A DNA stretch of 8,232 nucleotides from Phycisphaerae bacterium (GTDB lineage: Bacteria; Planctomycetota; Phycisphaerae; Sedimentisphaerales; UBA12454), in contig JAQTQF010000071.1 of the NCBI GenBank assembly GCA_028712345.1, positions 1-8,232 of the forward strand. Direction: 5' to 3'. The stretch's first letter is position 1, and each line of letters opens with the position of its first letter. The notes beneath the pieces were generated by a model, which was given only the letters and a program-made list of their open reading frames with translations, was not told where the DNA came from and did not search any database. Position numbers and translations under genes: made by a program. Positions 1 through 6,161 of the stretch are shown one piece after another.

Positions 1-1662
1 GAGGGACTGGCGGATGGCATTGCCGCGACGGCGGGAAAGGTTCAGTCTCTGATATCGTGAGACTGTGGTGGACAGCGGTCGGGTTGCTACATCAGAAAGA
101 AACCTTGTTTCTTCCCTGTTAAGTTTATTACTGGGTAGGTTGGTAACAATAGCAGATGATTTTTTATCTGCTGTATTGTTGGGGGATGGTGGGTGGGTAT
201 CTTTATTGTTTTCCATATTGAGGTTATTCCATTTATTTTCATTTTTTCTATCCGGGACAGAAACAGGTGAAATCTCCCCCAGACAAGCCCGAATAGAACT
301 ATTTGAGCTGGTATCACTGTAATTACTGCCCCATTTGGCTTTAACAGCCTTGTCCGACACAGAGCCTTCTCTAATCGGACAGAGACGGATTTTAACAAGA
401 AATGGCTCAGGATATTCATCAGCTAATCGAACAACAGCAGTGCCGACAGGCAAAGTATTCAAAGACTGCTTTTGTTCATCTGTGAGGTTCATTGCCCCTG
501 CAATCTCCTGCACATCCGAGCGAAGCTTCTGACTCAGGGCTATAGTCGCATAAGAATTGGCAAAGGCCACTTTAGATAAAAGGGAAGCTGATTGATCCAC
601 AAAAACATAGCCCATACCATACTGCCTTACCATTCTGATGGAAGTTTCAAGAATTGACTCCTTTGACTCCGATGACTTCTTCAATAACAGGTTATGGGCC
701 TCTTCGAGAATGATTACATTGGTAAGCTTATCCTGCGGGCCCTGTGCGAGACGATAGCGGTACAGATATAAGGTCAGTGACTCTGAGAACATTACCCTGT
801 CTGAAGAACTTGACAAACCGTCCATCTCAAGAATAGCACTATAATTCAGAAGTTCTGAAACATGACTGTTATCCTGTGTACTTAAAACTGCTCCGAATTC
901 ACCGTATGTCATCGCAAGCAGTATCCTCTCAGCCGAGGCCTGCCACATCGCGGCTCTGCCTTTTAGCTTTACCGTCTTTAACCAGATAAGCAAATCATGG
1001 ATTGTCGGCCAGTGGGTCTGTTGTTTATCGAATACCCCGGCCTCGCGATATAAGTGGTCAAGACCAGCGACCAATAAGCTGATAACACCCTCACCGCCAA
1101 GGTATGCACCGGCAATAACATCAACTATCAGCTTGATCCAGATATGAGGCTCACAACCGGCAGGTGGTATCAGTGGGTTGAACCGCAGCGGTGAAACATT
1201 TCTGCCGACAGTATACACTCTTAAATTTGGGTATAGGCTCATCAAATCGCGATAACCCCTCTTCCAATCAAGGGCAAGCACATTGATACGTCGTGACATT
1301 ATTCCCTGCATAAGCATAAATGTAAGGTTGGTCTTTCCTGAACCGCTCCTTCCTGCCACAAGGATATGTTCCTTAAGACGGTTACTCTTGAAAAAGAAGG
1401 GATACAATTTCTTTTCCGCATAGCTTATCGCACCAAGCTCTATGTCACCGGCAGAAGCGAATTTCTTCGGCGGCGGTGGAAAAGGTGAGCGGTCGAATTC
1501 AAAATCCGTACCTAAATATTTTGCTGCCAGTAGTTCCAGGGTCTGCTCGACATCGGCTTTGCCGCCCGGGTCCGATTCTGCCAGATAGGCTCTCCATAAC
1601 CGGTCTATTTTTTTACCGAGTACCGGCTTTAATTTCCGGCACAGTTCTTGAACGCGTGTCAT
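1..1662 (-). CDS. HerA/DUF87-type P-loop ATPase (3' end outside the window)
   Basis: An open frame of 554 codons runs off the left edge without a stop, so the C-terminus is missing. Residues 104-111 read GRSGSGKT (Walker A). Residues 316-323 read VIILEEAH, the Walker B form with paired glutamates typical of HerA/VirB4/FtsK-like motor ATPases. A conserved VDQSASLLS segment starts near residue 355, and ALSQKLRSDV follows near 375-384. The region after about 430 is polar and low in complexity, then gives way to a conserved-looking tail with LSRRRGN that resembles the winged-helix end of such ATPases. Members of this class are ring motors that move DNA or protein, in DNA repair (HerA), conjugation or packaging; which applies here is unknown. 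No membrane segment is seen, which argues against a classical anchored coupling protein. The start ATG shares one base with the stop of the upstream gene, so translation is probably coupled. Confidence 0.9.
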   Translation of the reverse strand, partial: MTRVQELCRKLKPVLGKKIDRLWRAYLAESDPGGKADVEQTLELLAAKYLGTDFEFDRSPFPPPPKKFASAGDIELGAISYAEKKLYPFFFKSNRLKEHILVAGRSGSGKTNLTFMLMQGIMSRRINVLALDWKRGYRDLMSLYPNLRVYTVGRNVSPLRFNPLIPPAGCEPHIWIKLIVDVIAGAYLGGEGVISLLVAGLDHLYREAGVFDKQQTHWPTIHDLLIWLKTVKLKGRAAMWQASAERILLAMTYGEFGAVLSTQDNSHVSELLNYSAILEMDGLSSSSDRVMFSESLTLYLYRYRLAQGPQDKLTNVIILEEAHNLLLKKSSESKESILETSIRMVRQYGMGYVFVDQSASLLSKVAFANSYATIALSQKLRSDVQEIAGAMNLTDEQKQSLNTLPVGTAVVRLADEYPEPFLVKIRLCPIREGSVSDKAVKAKWGSNYSDTSSNSSIRACLGEISPVSVPDRKNENKWNNLNMENNKDTHPPSPNNTADKKSSAIVTNLPSNKLNREETRFLSDVATRPLSTTVSRYQRLNLSRRRGNAIRQSL

Positions 1663-2273
1663 CAAGGCTCATCACCTTCCAGACCATCCAATATCGCCAG
1701 CTTTCTGTATGAGGAAAGATAACTCTGTGCCTGCTCAGGTAGCAGCAGTTTCAGTTTTGAAACGTCAGCCCAAAGGCTTCTGCGTTCATCCCGCTGCTGT
1801 TCATAGAATTCCCTAAGACTCTTACTGACACTATATGCCTCACGGCTGCTCATGCTAACCCCGCCGCGTTCAGCCTCGACGGAAAATATGGAATTAAGTG
1901 CATAGCATTTGCCCAGTTCGAGTTGGTACATATTTGTTTCGTAAATCTGATATCTGCTCCTGACCTGGCTGATCACATCATCGAGACCAAGTTTTGAGGT
2001 ATGCTTCTTATCGGTAATAATCGCTGTCTCCATGTCGGATTTAGGTGCAGCGAAATAGCCTTTGCTGATGATGTCTTCTACGGTTGGCTGTCTGGGCCAG
2101 TTGTTTTTAGGCACTATGTCGTTAGTGAAGTCATAACGGCTGACTGCCGTAAAATATGGCGATTTAGAGCCTATGTGAGAAATATCATATGCAAGAAATT
2201 TTCCTGACTGGTAAAAATACGGCATGTAGCCGGCATCGAAAACCGGCCCGTTTGAGATGTCTGGGATATTCAT
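1662..2273 (-). CDS. Unknown 203-residue protein, probable partner of the ATPase
   Basis: I do not recognise the family. The start is well supported by AGGTGG at 2278-2283, four bases before the ATG. The N-terminal 60 residues are rich in aromatic residues, glycine and proline. From about residue 95 to the end the protein appears mainly helical and charged, with a stretch rich in Arg, Glu and Gln near 155-170, suggesting a helical or coiled interaction domain. There are no cysteine pairs, signal peptide or membrane segments. It ends TGATG with the ATPase gene, the tightest possible coupling, so the two products are likely made in fixed ratio and work together. HerA enzymes often pair with the NurA nuclease, but I cannot see NurA catalytic motifs here, so I do not call it that. 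It is the first gene after a divergent promoter region. Confidence 0.85.
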   Translation of the reverse strand: MNIPDISNGPVFDAGYMPYFYQSGKFLAYDISHIGSKSPYFTAVSRYDFTNDIVPKNNWPRQPTVEDIISKGYFAAPKSDMETAIITDKKHTSKLGLDDVISQVRSRYQIYETNMYQLELGKCYALNSIFSVEAERGGVSMSSREAYSVSKSLREFYEQQRDERRSLWADVSKLKLLLPEQAQSYLSSYRKLAILDGLEGDEP

Positions 2274-2430
2274 TTTACCACCTGGAAAATTATTCCTTTT
2301 TGGTAGTAAATACGCCCGAGTATTTAAATTTTTCGTTTTTCGTTGCTACCCGACAGTAATTAAGGTCGAGAGATACTTTTTGCACAAATTTTATAAAGCA
2401 GAGGATCTTAGCTTTGCTTCGGTGATCTAC
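2274..2430. promoter_or_regulatory. AT-rich divergent promoter region
   Basis: This 157-base gap separates the minus-strand ATPase-partner gene from the plus-strand small gene and is much richer in A+T than the flanking coding DNA. Two TATA-like boxes point outward. TTTAAATA on the minus strand (2321-2328) is preceded by ACGAAAAACGAAAAA, and TTTATAAA lies on the plus strand (2390-2397). Their distances to the two start codons, 48 and 33 bases, fit archaeal promoters with short leaders. I see no convincing bacterial -35/-10 pair. Use of these sites is inferred. Confidence 0.45.
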
Positions 2431-2604
2431 ATGAGAAAATTCAAAGAACGGATACTGAGGATACTGCAGCAGAGATCTGATGACAGGGCCGCCAAGCTGA
2501 GCAAGGAATATCTAAGGGCAAGACCTGAGGAAAAAGAAGCCATCATAGCCGGTATCGAGATCGAAAAATGGTTCAGCGAAGTCTGTGAGGTTTGTTTGGA
2601 CTAA
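2431..2604 (+). CDS. Small charged helical protein (57 residues), only plus-strand gene
   Basis: The frame encodes a compact, charged, probably all-helical protein: a basic N-terminus (MRKFKERILRILQQR), a Lys/Glu-rich middle and a C-terminal IEKWFSEVCEVCLD with two cysteines. Residue composition is protein-like, unlike the aromatic-rich shadow upstream in the same frame, which is why the start is placed at ATG 2431. The start is weakly supported because no good SD lies before it; GTG at 2422 is an alternative, and a leaderless message from the TATA-like box at 2390-2397 would explain the missing SD. The stop (2602-2604) overlaps the antisense stop of the gene that ends at 2601. Function unknown; its divergent position would suit a small regulator, but there is no clear DNA-binding motif. 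Confidence 0.55.
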   Translation: MRKFKERILRILQQRSDDRAAKLSKEYLRARPEEKEAIIAGIEIEKWFSEVCEVCLD

Positions 2605-2924
2605 GGTGTACCATTCCGTTGCTGCAGTTGTTTTTCTATTTCCTTCATAAACTCGTTGTCCCAATTTTCGATGCAGAATTTTATCAGTTCTTCGGCAAGT
2701 TTTGCAGTCTGCCGGACTTATCGCTTCTGCTGCGGCGTATCATCCCCGAAGATGTAAATGTCCAGTTCCTCTGTGCTTTCATCAGTCTCTTCATAGATTT
2801 CCCAATTATCTCTATTAAGAAGTGCCAAGCTCTGACCGTCACTTTCTGTAAAGTTCACATAGAATGTCCTTCCATTGTGCAGGATAGTCCAGTCCCGCGA
2901 TATTTGATTTGCTTCCAATTGCAT
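2601..2924 (-). pseudogene. Small protein gene apparently split by an in-frame TAA
   Basis: The first part (2718-2924, 68 residues) starts at an ATG preceded by GAAGGTGAT and encodes an acidic domain with HNGRTFYVNF, LLNRDNWEIYEE and DIYIFGDD, ending in PQQKR. A TAA at 2718-2720 stops it. The same frame then continues for 38 codons to TAG at 2601-2603 with a clearly protein-like helical sequence, including AKLAEELIKFCIENWDNE and EIEKQLQQ. The second part has no ATG, GTG or TTG near its beginning and no SD. The simplest reading is one gene of about 107 codons interrupted by a nonsense change (for example CAA to TAA) or read through. Alternatively the first part alone is the real gene and the tail is a relic. 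No known function. A short AGCCGC/GCGGCT hairpin sits in its leader. Confidence 0.6.
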
Positions 2925-2941
2925 TTTATCACCTTCGACCA

Positions 2942-2961
2942 AGCCGCTCTTTACGGCGGCT
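2942..2961. repeat. Leader hairpin, GGCGG family, short form
   Basis: AGCCGC (2942-2947) pairs with GCGGCT (2956-2961) across an eight-base loop, just upstream of the SD of the split gene. It resembles the downstream half of the fuller palindromes found before three other genes in this stretch. Confidence 0.5.
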
Positions 2962-2974
2962 AGTCAATTGTTTA

Positions 2975-3253
2975 TCACACTATGCTTTCAGACAGTTCAG
3001 GGTATTTATCCTGTCTTCTGAGTTCTTCAAGCCTGGCCCTGGCAGAAGCACAAAACCACTCGATGTAATCCAGGTCCTTTACTCTCCGGCTTTGCTCTGT
3101 GCCGAGATACCGGTATATTGCCGCGGTCATTTCACGCCACTGGTTAAAACAACTCATCAGGGATTCTTCGAGTTCCCTTATGTATATGTTGCAATCCGTT
3201 GGCGGATTGTGTGTCCTGACAATTTGCTGACCGCTGTCTTGTTTAATTCCCAT
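2975..3253 (-). CDS. WFC-motif small protein 1 (92 residues)
   Basis: The start ATG (3253) follows AGAGGATAAAA; upstream in-frame ATGs lack an SD and fall in a palindrome. The protein has a helical N-terminal half with IRELEESLMSCFNQWREM (about 26-42). A block at 62-76 follows, DYIEWFCASARARLE, and then ELRRQDKYPELSE. The same D-x-I-[ED]-W-F-C ... R-L-E ... L-x-E pattern is present in the genes at 3705-3935 and 3937-4206, so the three are paralogues. No known fold is evident to me; the invariant Trp-Phe-Cys could form a hydrophobic docking edge or, through Cys, a metal or disulfide site in an oligomer. The leader carries a GGCGG-family palindrome. Confidence 0.8.
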   Translation of the reverse strand: MGIKQDSGQQIVRTHNPPTDCNIYIRELEESLMSCFNQWREMTAAIYRYLGTEQSRRVKDLDYIEWFCASARARLEELRRQDKYPELSESIV

Positions 3254-3268
3254 TTTTATCCTCTGGCC

Positions 3269-3316
3269 GAGCCGCTCTAAATGGCGGTTCGCTGCGTAAA
3301 TGCTGCGGGCCGCCAT
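3269..3316. repeat. Leader palindrome, GGCGG family, two exclusive pairings
   Basis: ATGGCGG (3281-3287) can pair with CCGCCAT (3310-3316). Alternatively GCGGTTC (3284-3290) can pair with GAGCCGC (3269-3275) with one G-T wobble. The two pairings share bases and cannot form together. The element lies between the stop of the zinc-ribbon gene and the SD of the next gene. Confidence 0.6.
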
Positions 3317-3327
3317 AATCAAACGTT

Positions 3328-3630
3328 CTATTGACTATCTGAAGACTTCAGTAGATTAAAACATCGCATACATCGAAGCGGCTGGTCATGGCAACAAGCC
3401 ATTGAAACAATAACGCTCATACCACAGCTTTTACAGGTAACCACGCCGGCACTGCTGCACATCACTTTGCCCTCTTCGCTTTCAAAAGGTACCCCGAATG
3501 ACAGCGTTTCAGCTATGAGAGGTATGAATCTTTTATTTTTTAAGTCCACCGTATAAAACAATTTGCCGGCAAAAGAAACCAGTGGCAACGGCTGCGTTCC
3601 TGATTGAGAGATGTTCTTTTCTTTTTTCAT
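3328..3630 (-). CDS. Zinc-ribbon-like small protein (100 residues)
   Basis: The ATG at 3630 follows CCGGAG, eight bases away. The N-terminal half has alternating hydrophobic residues (LVSFAGKLFYTVDL, 17-30) suggesting beta structure. The C-terminal half contains C66-x2-C69 and C87-x2-C90, with Cys79, Cys80 and His81 between them, plus Cys58. This pattern fits a treble-clef or zinc-ribbon fold binding one zinc ion. Such small proteins on mobile elements often bind nucleic acid or RNA polymerase, but nothing here fixes the role. It is read with the surrounding WFC-motif genes and has a palindromic leader of the GGCGG family. Confidence 0.8.
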   Translation of the reverse strand: MKKEKNISQSGTQPLPLVSFAGKLFYTVDLKNKRFIPLIAETLSFGVPFESEEGKVMCSSAGVVTCKSCGMSVIVSMACCHDQPLRCMRCFNLLKSSDSQ

Positions 3631-3646
3631 TTTTCAAACTCCGGTC

Positions 3647-3688
3647 AAACCGCTCTATGGCGGTTCGCCCAATTAAACGAACCGCCAT
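3647..3688. repeat. Leader palindrome, GGCGG family, full form
   Basis: ATGGCGGTTCG (3657-3667) pairs perfectly over 11 bases with CGAACCGCCAT (3678-3688) around a ten-base loop. GCGGTT (3660-3665) can instead pair with AACCGC (3648-3653). The arrangement is nearly identical to that at 4225-4265, before a different gene. Confidence 0.75.
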
Positions 3689-3704
3689 TTATGAAAATAA
3701 TCGC

Positions 3705-3935
3705 TTATCCGCGGCAAAGCACAGGTTCAAATAATTCAGGGGTTTCTCCCCGCTTTCTGAGCACTTCCAGCCTGTTTTTTATGTTGGCACAGAACCAGTC
3801 AATAGCATCCATACGCTTAAGCTTTTTGCGTTCATCTTTACTATCTGGATGGCAGGCCAGGCATTCCATCATGATCAAACTGCCCCATAATATCCGGTCA
3901 AGTATTTCTATTTCTGATGTTGTCGAATCAGCCAT
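3705..3935 (-). CDS. WFC-motif small protein 2 (76 residues)
   Basis: The ATG (3935) lies one base after the stop of the paralogue upstream, and its SD (GGTGAG) overlaps that gene's last codons, so the two are translated together. A hydrophobic helix, IEILDRILWGSLIMMECLAC (9-28), precedes a Lys-rich linker, DAIDWFCANIKNRLEVLRKR (43-62) and ELFE (67-70). Cys25 and Cys28 (C-x2-C) with His29 and Cys49 are possible metal ligands that the other two copies do not share. It is the shortest member of the family. Function unknown. Confidence 0.82.
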   Translation of the reverse strand: MADSTTSEIEILDRILWGSLIMMECLACHPDSKDERKKLKRMDAIDWFCANIKNRLEVLRKRGETPELFEPVLCRG

Positions 3936-3936
3936 T

Positions 3937-4206
3937 TTATCTCACCAAATAACCTTTTTCGTTAGGATAGTATTTTGGCTCAAAAAGACTGTTATGCCTT
4001 TTATCCTTTTTCCACTCCTCAAGCCTGTTCTTTACCAAAGAACAGAACCATTCTATGCAGTCCTCGCTTTTCATGTTTTCACGCTCCTTTTCATTCATCT
4101 CAGCCTGTGAATTGTTGACGTATTCCTTCCACTCCTGCAAACTCCAAAGTAATTCAATATCAATGTCTCCGACACATATTTTTTCACGTGGTGGTGGCCC
4201 ACACAT
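3937..4206 (-). CDS. WFC-motif small protein 3 (89 residues)
   Basis: The start follows GGAGGTACTAAA, a strong SD. A short Cys/Pro-rich N-terminus (MCGPPPREKIC) is followed by DIDIELLWSLQEWKEYV (14-30) and a very charged linker. The family block CIEWFCSLVKNRLEEWKKD (50-68) and LFEPKYYPNEKGY come next. The C-terminal extension after LFEP is unique to this copy. It overlaps functionally with the next gene, which begins one base after its TAA. The upstream palindrome (4225-4265) shows the family's two alternative pairings. Confidence 0.82.
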   Translation of the reverse strand: MCGPPPREKICVGDIDIELLWSLQEWKEYVNNSQAEMNEKERENMKSEDCIEWFCSLVKNRLEEWKKDKRHNSLFEPKYYPNEKGYLVR

Positions 4207-4224
4207 TTTAGTACCTCCAGCTAA

Positions 4225-4265
4225 AACCGTTCTATGGCGGTTCGCCTAATTGAACGAACCGCCAT
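4225..4265. repeat. Leader palindrome, GGCGG family, full form
   Basis: ATGGCGGTTCG (4234-4244) pairs perfectly with CGAACCGCCAT (4255-4265); CGGTT within the left arm can alternatively pair with AACCG (4225-4229). The right arm abuts the TAA (4266-4268) of the neighbouring cysteine-rich gene, so on the message it starts directly after that stop. Confidence 0.75.
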
Positions 4266-4475
4266 TTATTCGATGCCAAAATCCTGCCTGCATTTTCTGC
4301 ATATTCCTTCCTCTGTTATTTCATCCGGCTTGTAAGTCATACAGCAACTGCAATAATGCTTCAGATACTTTTTGCAGGTCTGGCAAGGCTCAAATTTTTC
4401 TCCAGGCTTGAGAGTTTCCTGACTGACAAAGCAGTTATCACAAAGCGGATTAACTTCATCTGCTGACAAGCACAT
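4266..4475 (-). CDS. Cysteine-rich zinc-binding small protein (69 residues)
   Basis: The ATG at 4475 follows CGGAGGGATAAAA; an earlier in-frame ATG would start inside the leader hairpin without an SD. Nine cysteines are arranged as C12-x2-C15, C31-x2-C34, C42-x-C44-C45 and C59-x2-C62, enough for two zinc sites, as in double zinc ribbons or small RING-like knuckles. The rest is acidic and polar. No catalytic motif accompanies the cysteines. Likely a protein- or nucleic-acid-binding adapter. It sits between the DUF932-like gene and the WFC-motif cluster. Confidence 0.82.
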   Translation of the reverse strand: MCLSADEVNPLCDNCFVSQETLKPGEKFEPCQTCKKYLKHYCSCCMTYKPDEITEEGICRKCRQDFGIE

Positions 4476-4497
4476 TTTTATCCCTCCGGGCCAATAA

Positions 4498-4525
4498 AAT
4501 GGCTCTCTGTACCACAAGAGCCATT
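4498..4525. repeat. Leader hairpin of the cysteine-rich gene
   Basis: AATGGCTCT (4498-4506) pairs perfectly with AGAGCCATT (4517-4525) over nine bases around a ten-base loop. It lies between the stop of the DUF932-like gene and the SD of the cysteine-rich gene, with a short T-rich run after it on the minus strand, so it could attenuate transcription as well as shield the message. Confidence 0.6.
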
Positions 4526-4539
4526 TTCAGATATAAAGT

Positions 4540-5403
4540 TCAGCCTGTTTTCTTCTCATCGAGTTTGACCATCTCCTCGGTCAATTGTGTGATGGAAGTC
4601 TTGAGTATTTTCTGTGCCTTGTTCTGAAGCCAGGCATCGATCTGCGGTCTTAACCTGCTGCCGGCTGTGCTTACATAATTGGTTACGGCATTGTAAAAAT
4701 CCCATCTGGTGACACGGCCACTGTCATCGCATTTGAGCCTTGAGAGGATTTCCTTAACGTATTTTTTCTTCTTGAACAGGGCCTTTGTTAAAAGCTTCAA
4801 AGCCTGCCATTCCACACTATCTCCGATACAAAGTGAAACCATATTTGCTAACTTGTCATCGCTTGCGATAATGTCCTTGATTATCTTATCGATAAGGGCT
4901 TCAACTGTTACCTTCAGTTCCTCGGTGTATTTAACCCTTCTGGATTTTACGATGTCACTTACGATCATGCCGTTAGTACAGGCAAGTCTTGTTACACGTG
5001 CCGATATCACAAGACCGGCAACCTGACTATAGTCTGAAACGACCCTTATCCCTGCGGTAAAATGTTCTCCAACTTCCTTTAGCTCCATCTTCGAGTCAGG
5101 AAAGTCAAAATCTACCTGTATGCCGTGCCTGGATTTTTTCAATTGTGCCGTTGTCCTGATATTGAGACTCGTTATTGCCTCTATGAGTTTCTCCGTAGCA
5201 TATCTGTGCTGGATTACCATATAACTCTTGGGAGCAAGGCAGGCCAGTTCATTACGGTCAACGTTCCATACACCCATATATCTTTTGCTGAGGTAATCGT
5301 CCTGACCTTCCTTGACGATGTGGACGTCCCGCATCTCGGCCATGTCAAAACCTAAAGCATGGTTTTTCAACTCAGCTAAACCAATATGTTTTTCTTCAGC
5401 CAT
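4540..5403 (-). CDS. DUF932-like plasmid/phage protein (287 residues)
   Basis: The start ATG follows GAAGGTGAAAAG; an earlier in-frame ATG (5451) lies inside the leader palindromes. The order of conserved parts matches the DUF932 family: RYMGVWNVDRNEL near 41-53, KSYMVIQHRYATEKLIEAI (59-77), a beta-rich middle with HGIQVDFDF and FTAGIRVVSDYS, and RLACTNGM (139-146), the family's most recognisable block. The remainder is helical and Lys-rich, ending in ITQLTEEMVKLDEKKTG. DUF932 proteins are common on plasmids and phages, often near replication or maintenance genes; their biochemical role is not established. The length is close to that of typical members. It is the only larger protein in the middle of the window. 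Confidence 0.8.
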   Translation of the reverse strand: MAEEKHIGLAELKNHALGFDMAEMRDVHIVKEGQDDYLSKRYMGVWNVDRNELACLAPKSYMVIQHRYATEKLIEAITSLNIRTTAQLKKSRHGIQVDFDFPDSKMELKEVGEHFTAGIRVVSDYSQVAGLVISARVTRLACTNGMIVSDIVKSRRVKYTEELKVTVEALIDKIIKDIIASDDKLANMVSLCIGDSVEWQALKLLTKALFKKKKYVKEILSRLKCDDSGRVTRWDFYNAVTNYVSTAGSRLRPQIDAWLQNKAQKILKTSITQLTEEMVKLDEKKTG

Positions 5404-5417
5404 CTTTTCACCTTCAG

Positions 5418-5464
5418 GTCTTTCGTCAAATGCGAAAGGCCTTCTTCTCATCCAAGAGAAGAAG
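5418..5464. repeat. Double hairpin in the DUF932 leader
   Basis: CTTTCG (5420-5425) pairs with CGAAAG (5433-5438), placed just before the SD of the DUF932-like gene. Next to it CTTCTTCTC (5441-5449) pairs with GAGAAGAAG (5456-5464) around a six-base loop. The first belongs to the CTTTC/GAAAG leader family seen at three other genes. Confidence 0.65.
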
Positions 5465-5478
5465 CCTTTTTAAAACAA

Positions 5479-5613
5479 TTACAATTTATCAAGGTCGATG
5501 ATAACACCTTGTTTGATGTAAATTGCATGCCTTCGGTGCAGCCGCCGGAAATCTTCCGGAAAAAACAGACCATTCCTTACAGGTACCGCCGCTGATTGTC
5601 TTTTCTTTGTCAT
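5479..5613 (-). CDS. Very small basic protein (44 residues)
   Basis: The ATG at 5613 is preceded by GGAAGTTGTGAAA. The reading frame gives a basic head (MTKKRQSAAVPVRNG), then LFFPEDFRRLHRRHAIYIKQ, and ends with VIIDLDKL before TAA. The mix of residues and the good SD make it likely real despite its size. The basic patch RRLHRRH could contact nucleic acid. It lies 16 bases after the neighbouring helical protein's stop and before the DUF932-like gene, so it is probably cotranscribed. Function unknown. Confidence 0.6.
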   Translation of the reverse strand: MTKKRQSAAVPVRNGLFFPEDFRRLHRRHAIYIKQGVIIDLDKL

Positions 5614-5629
5614 TTTCACAACTTCCAAA

Positions 5630-5806
5630 TCAGGCGTTGTTTATTCTAATCTGCCGCTGCTTTTTTATAACAGACTGAAGCCATAACATCTCCGACTCCA
5701 GTTTGGTTGCTTCCTCGTTGAGCACATCGAGCTGCTCGCAAACACGCTCATATTTGAGACGGGCGTTTCTGAGCAGCTTTCCAGAATTGCGTACGGATGG
5801 TTCCAT
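5630..5806 (-). CDS. Small coiled-coil protein (58 residues)
   Basis: GGAGGTG sits six bases before ATG 5806, so this start is preferred to the ATG at 5821, which would place the SD inside the coding sequence. After a short polar head the protein is a continuous helix of about 45 residues with regular hydrophobic spacing (RLKYERVCEQLDVLNEEATK), then LESEMLWLQSVIKKQR, typical of a short dimeric coiled coil. The tail is basic. It may be an oligomerisation or adapter protein, but no family is recognised. Confidence 0.72.
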   Translation of the reverse strand: MEPSVRNSGKLLRNARLKYERVCEQLDVLNEEATKLESEMLWLQSVIKKQRQIRINNA

Positions 5807-5839
5807 CTGATCCACCTCCATGTTTTTAACTTTATGGAA

Positions 5840-5860
5840 GACCGTTTAATAAAAACGGTC
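5840..5860. repeat. Hairpin spanning a stop codon
   Basis: GACCGTTT (5840-5847) pairs with AAACGGTC (5853-5860) around five bases. The right arm overlaps the TGA (5859-5861) of the upstream 95-residue protein gene, so on the message the stem begins at that stop and precedes the coiled-coil gene's SD. Confidence 0.6.
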
Positions 5861-6146
5861 AATCCATCATTGAAATCTCTTCAGCAACATCTCCGTTAGA
5901 GCCCTCTTTCTGCTTTTCGATAATCTTATCGAAAACCTTCTGAAGGCAGTATATAGCCAGTGGAATCTCGTTTCTGCCAAATGAGTTGCTCGACTGCCAA
6001 TTACCATCTCTGTCCCGGTACCTTCTTTGGATTGTTGTTTTTAAAAGGGTGACGGTTTTGCCCTTTATTTCCACCTGGTTTTCCCAGAGAGCCGCAGATA
6101 CCTGACCGGCCTGTATTTTAGCCACTGGGGTTTGCTGTCCATTCAT
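5859..6146 (-). CDS. Small single-domain protein (95 residues), family seen on mobile elements
   Basis: ATG 6146 follows CGAGGTAAATAAA; an in-frame ATG at 6170 lies in the leader hairpin without an SD. The protein starts with VAKIQAGQVSAALWENQVEI (8-27). It continues with VTLLKTTIQRRYRDRDGNWQ (32-51), NSFGRNEIPLAIYCLQKVFDKI (54-75) and an acidic tail. The pattern of an N-terminal strand (K-x-x-A-G-x-V-x-x-A-x-W-E-N), a central basic strand with R-R-Y-R-D-x-D-G-x-W and a C-terminal helix looks to me like a family of roughly 100-residue proteins of unknown function found widely in plasmids and genomes of uncultured prokaryotes. The compact beta-plus-helix shape and basic centre could suit nucleic-acid binding, which is inference. 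Confidence 0.78.
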   Translation of the reverse strand: MNGQQTPVAKIQAGQVSAALWENQVEIKGKTVTLLKTTIQRRYRDRDGNWQSSNSFGRNEIPLAIYCLQKVFDKIIEKQKEGSNGDVAEEISMMD

Positions 6147-6161
6147 TTTATTTACCTCGGT

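Noticed and set aside
87..419. Minus-strand frame of 110 codons
   Set aside because: It is a shadow in another frame of the ATPase gene, whose own frame is open through this stretch and carries the motor motifs upstream.
2718..2720. Reassigned TAA stop codon (alternative genetic code)
   Set aside because: Other genes here end cleanly at TAA with a new SD and start right after, so TAA works as a stop elsewhere in the window.
3604..4110. Plus-strand frame of 168 codons
   Set aside because: It is antisense to three small genes with good SD sites and conserved motifs; its product is rich in Phe, Leu and Ser, as expected for a shadow.
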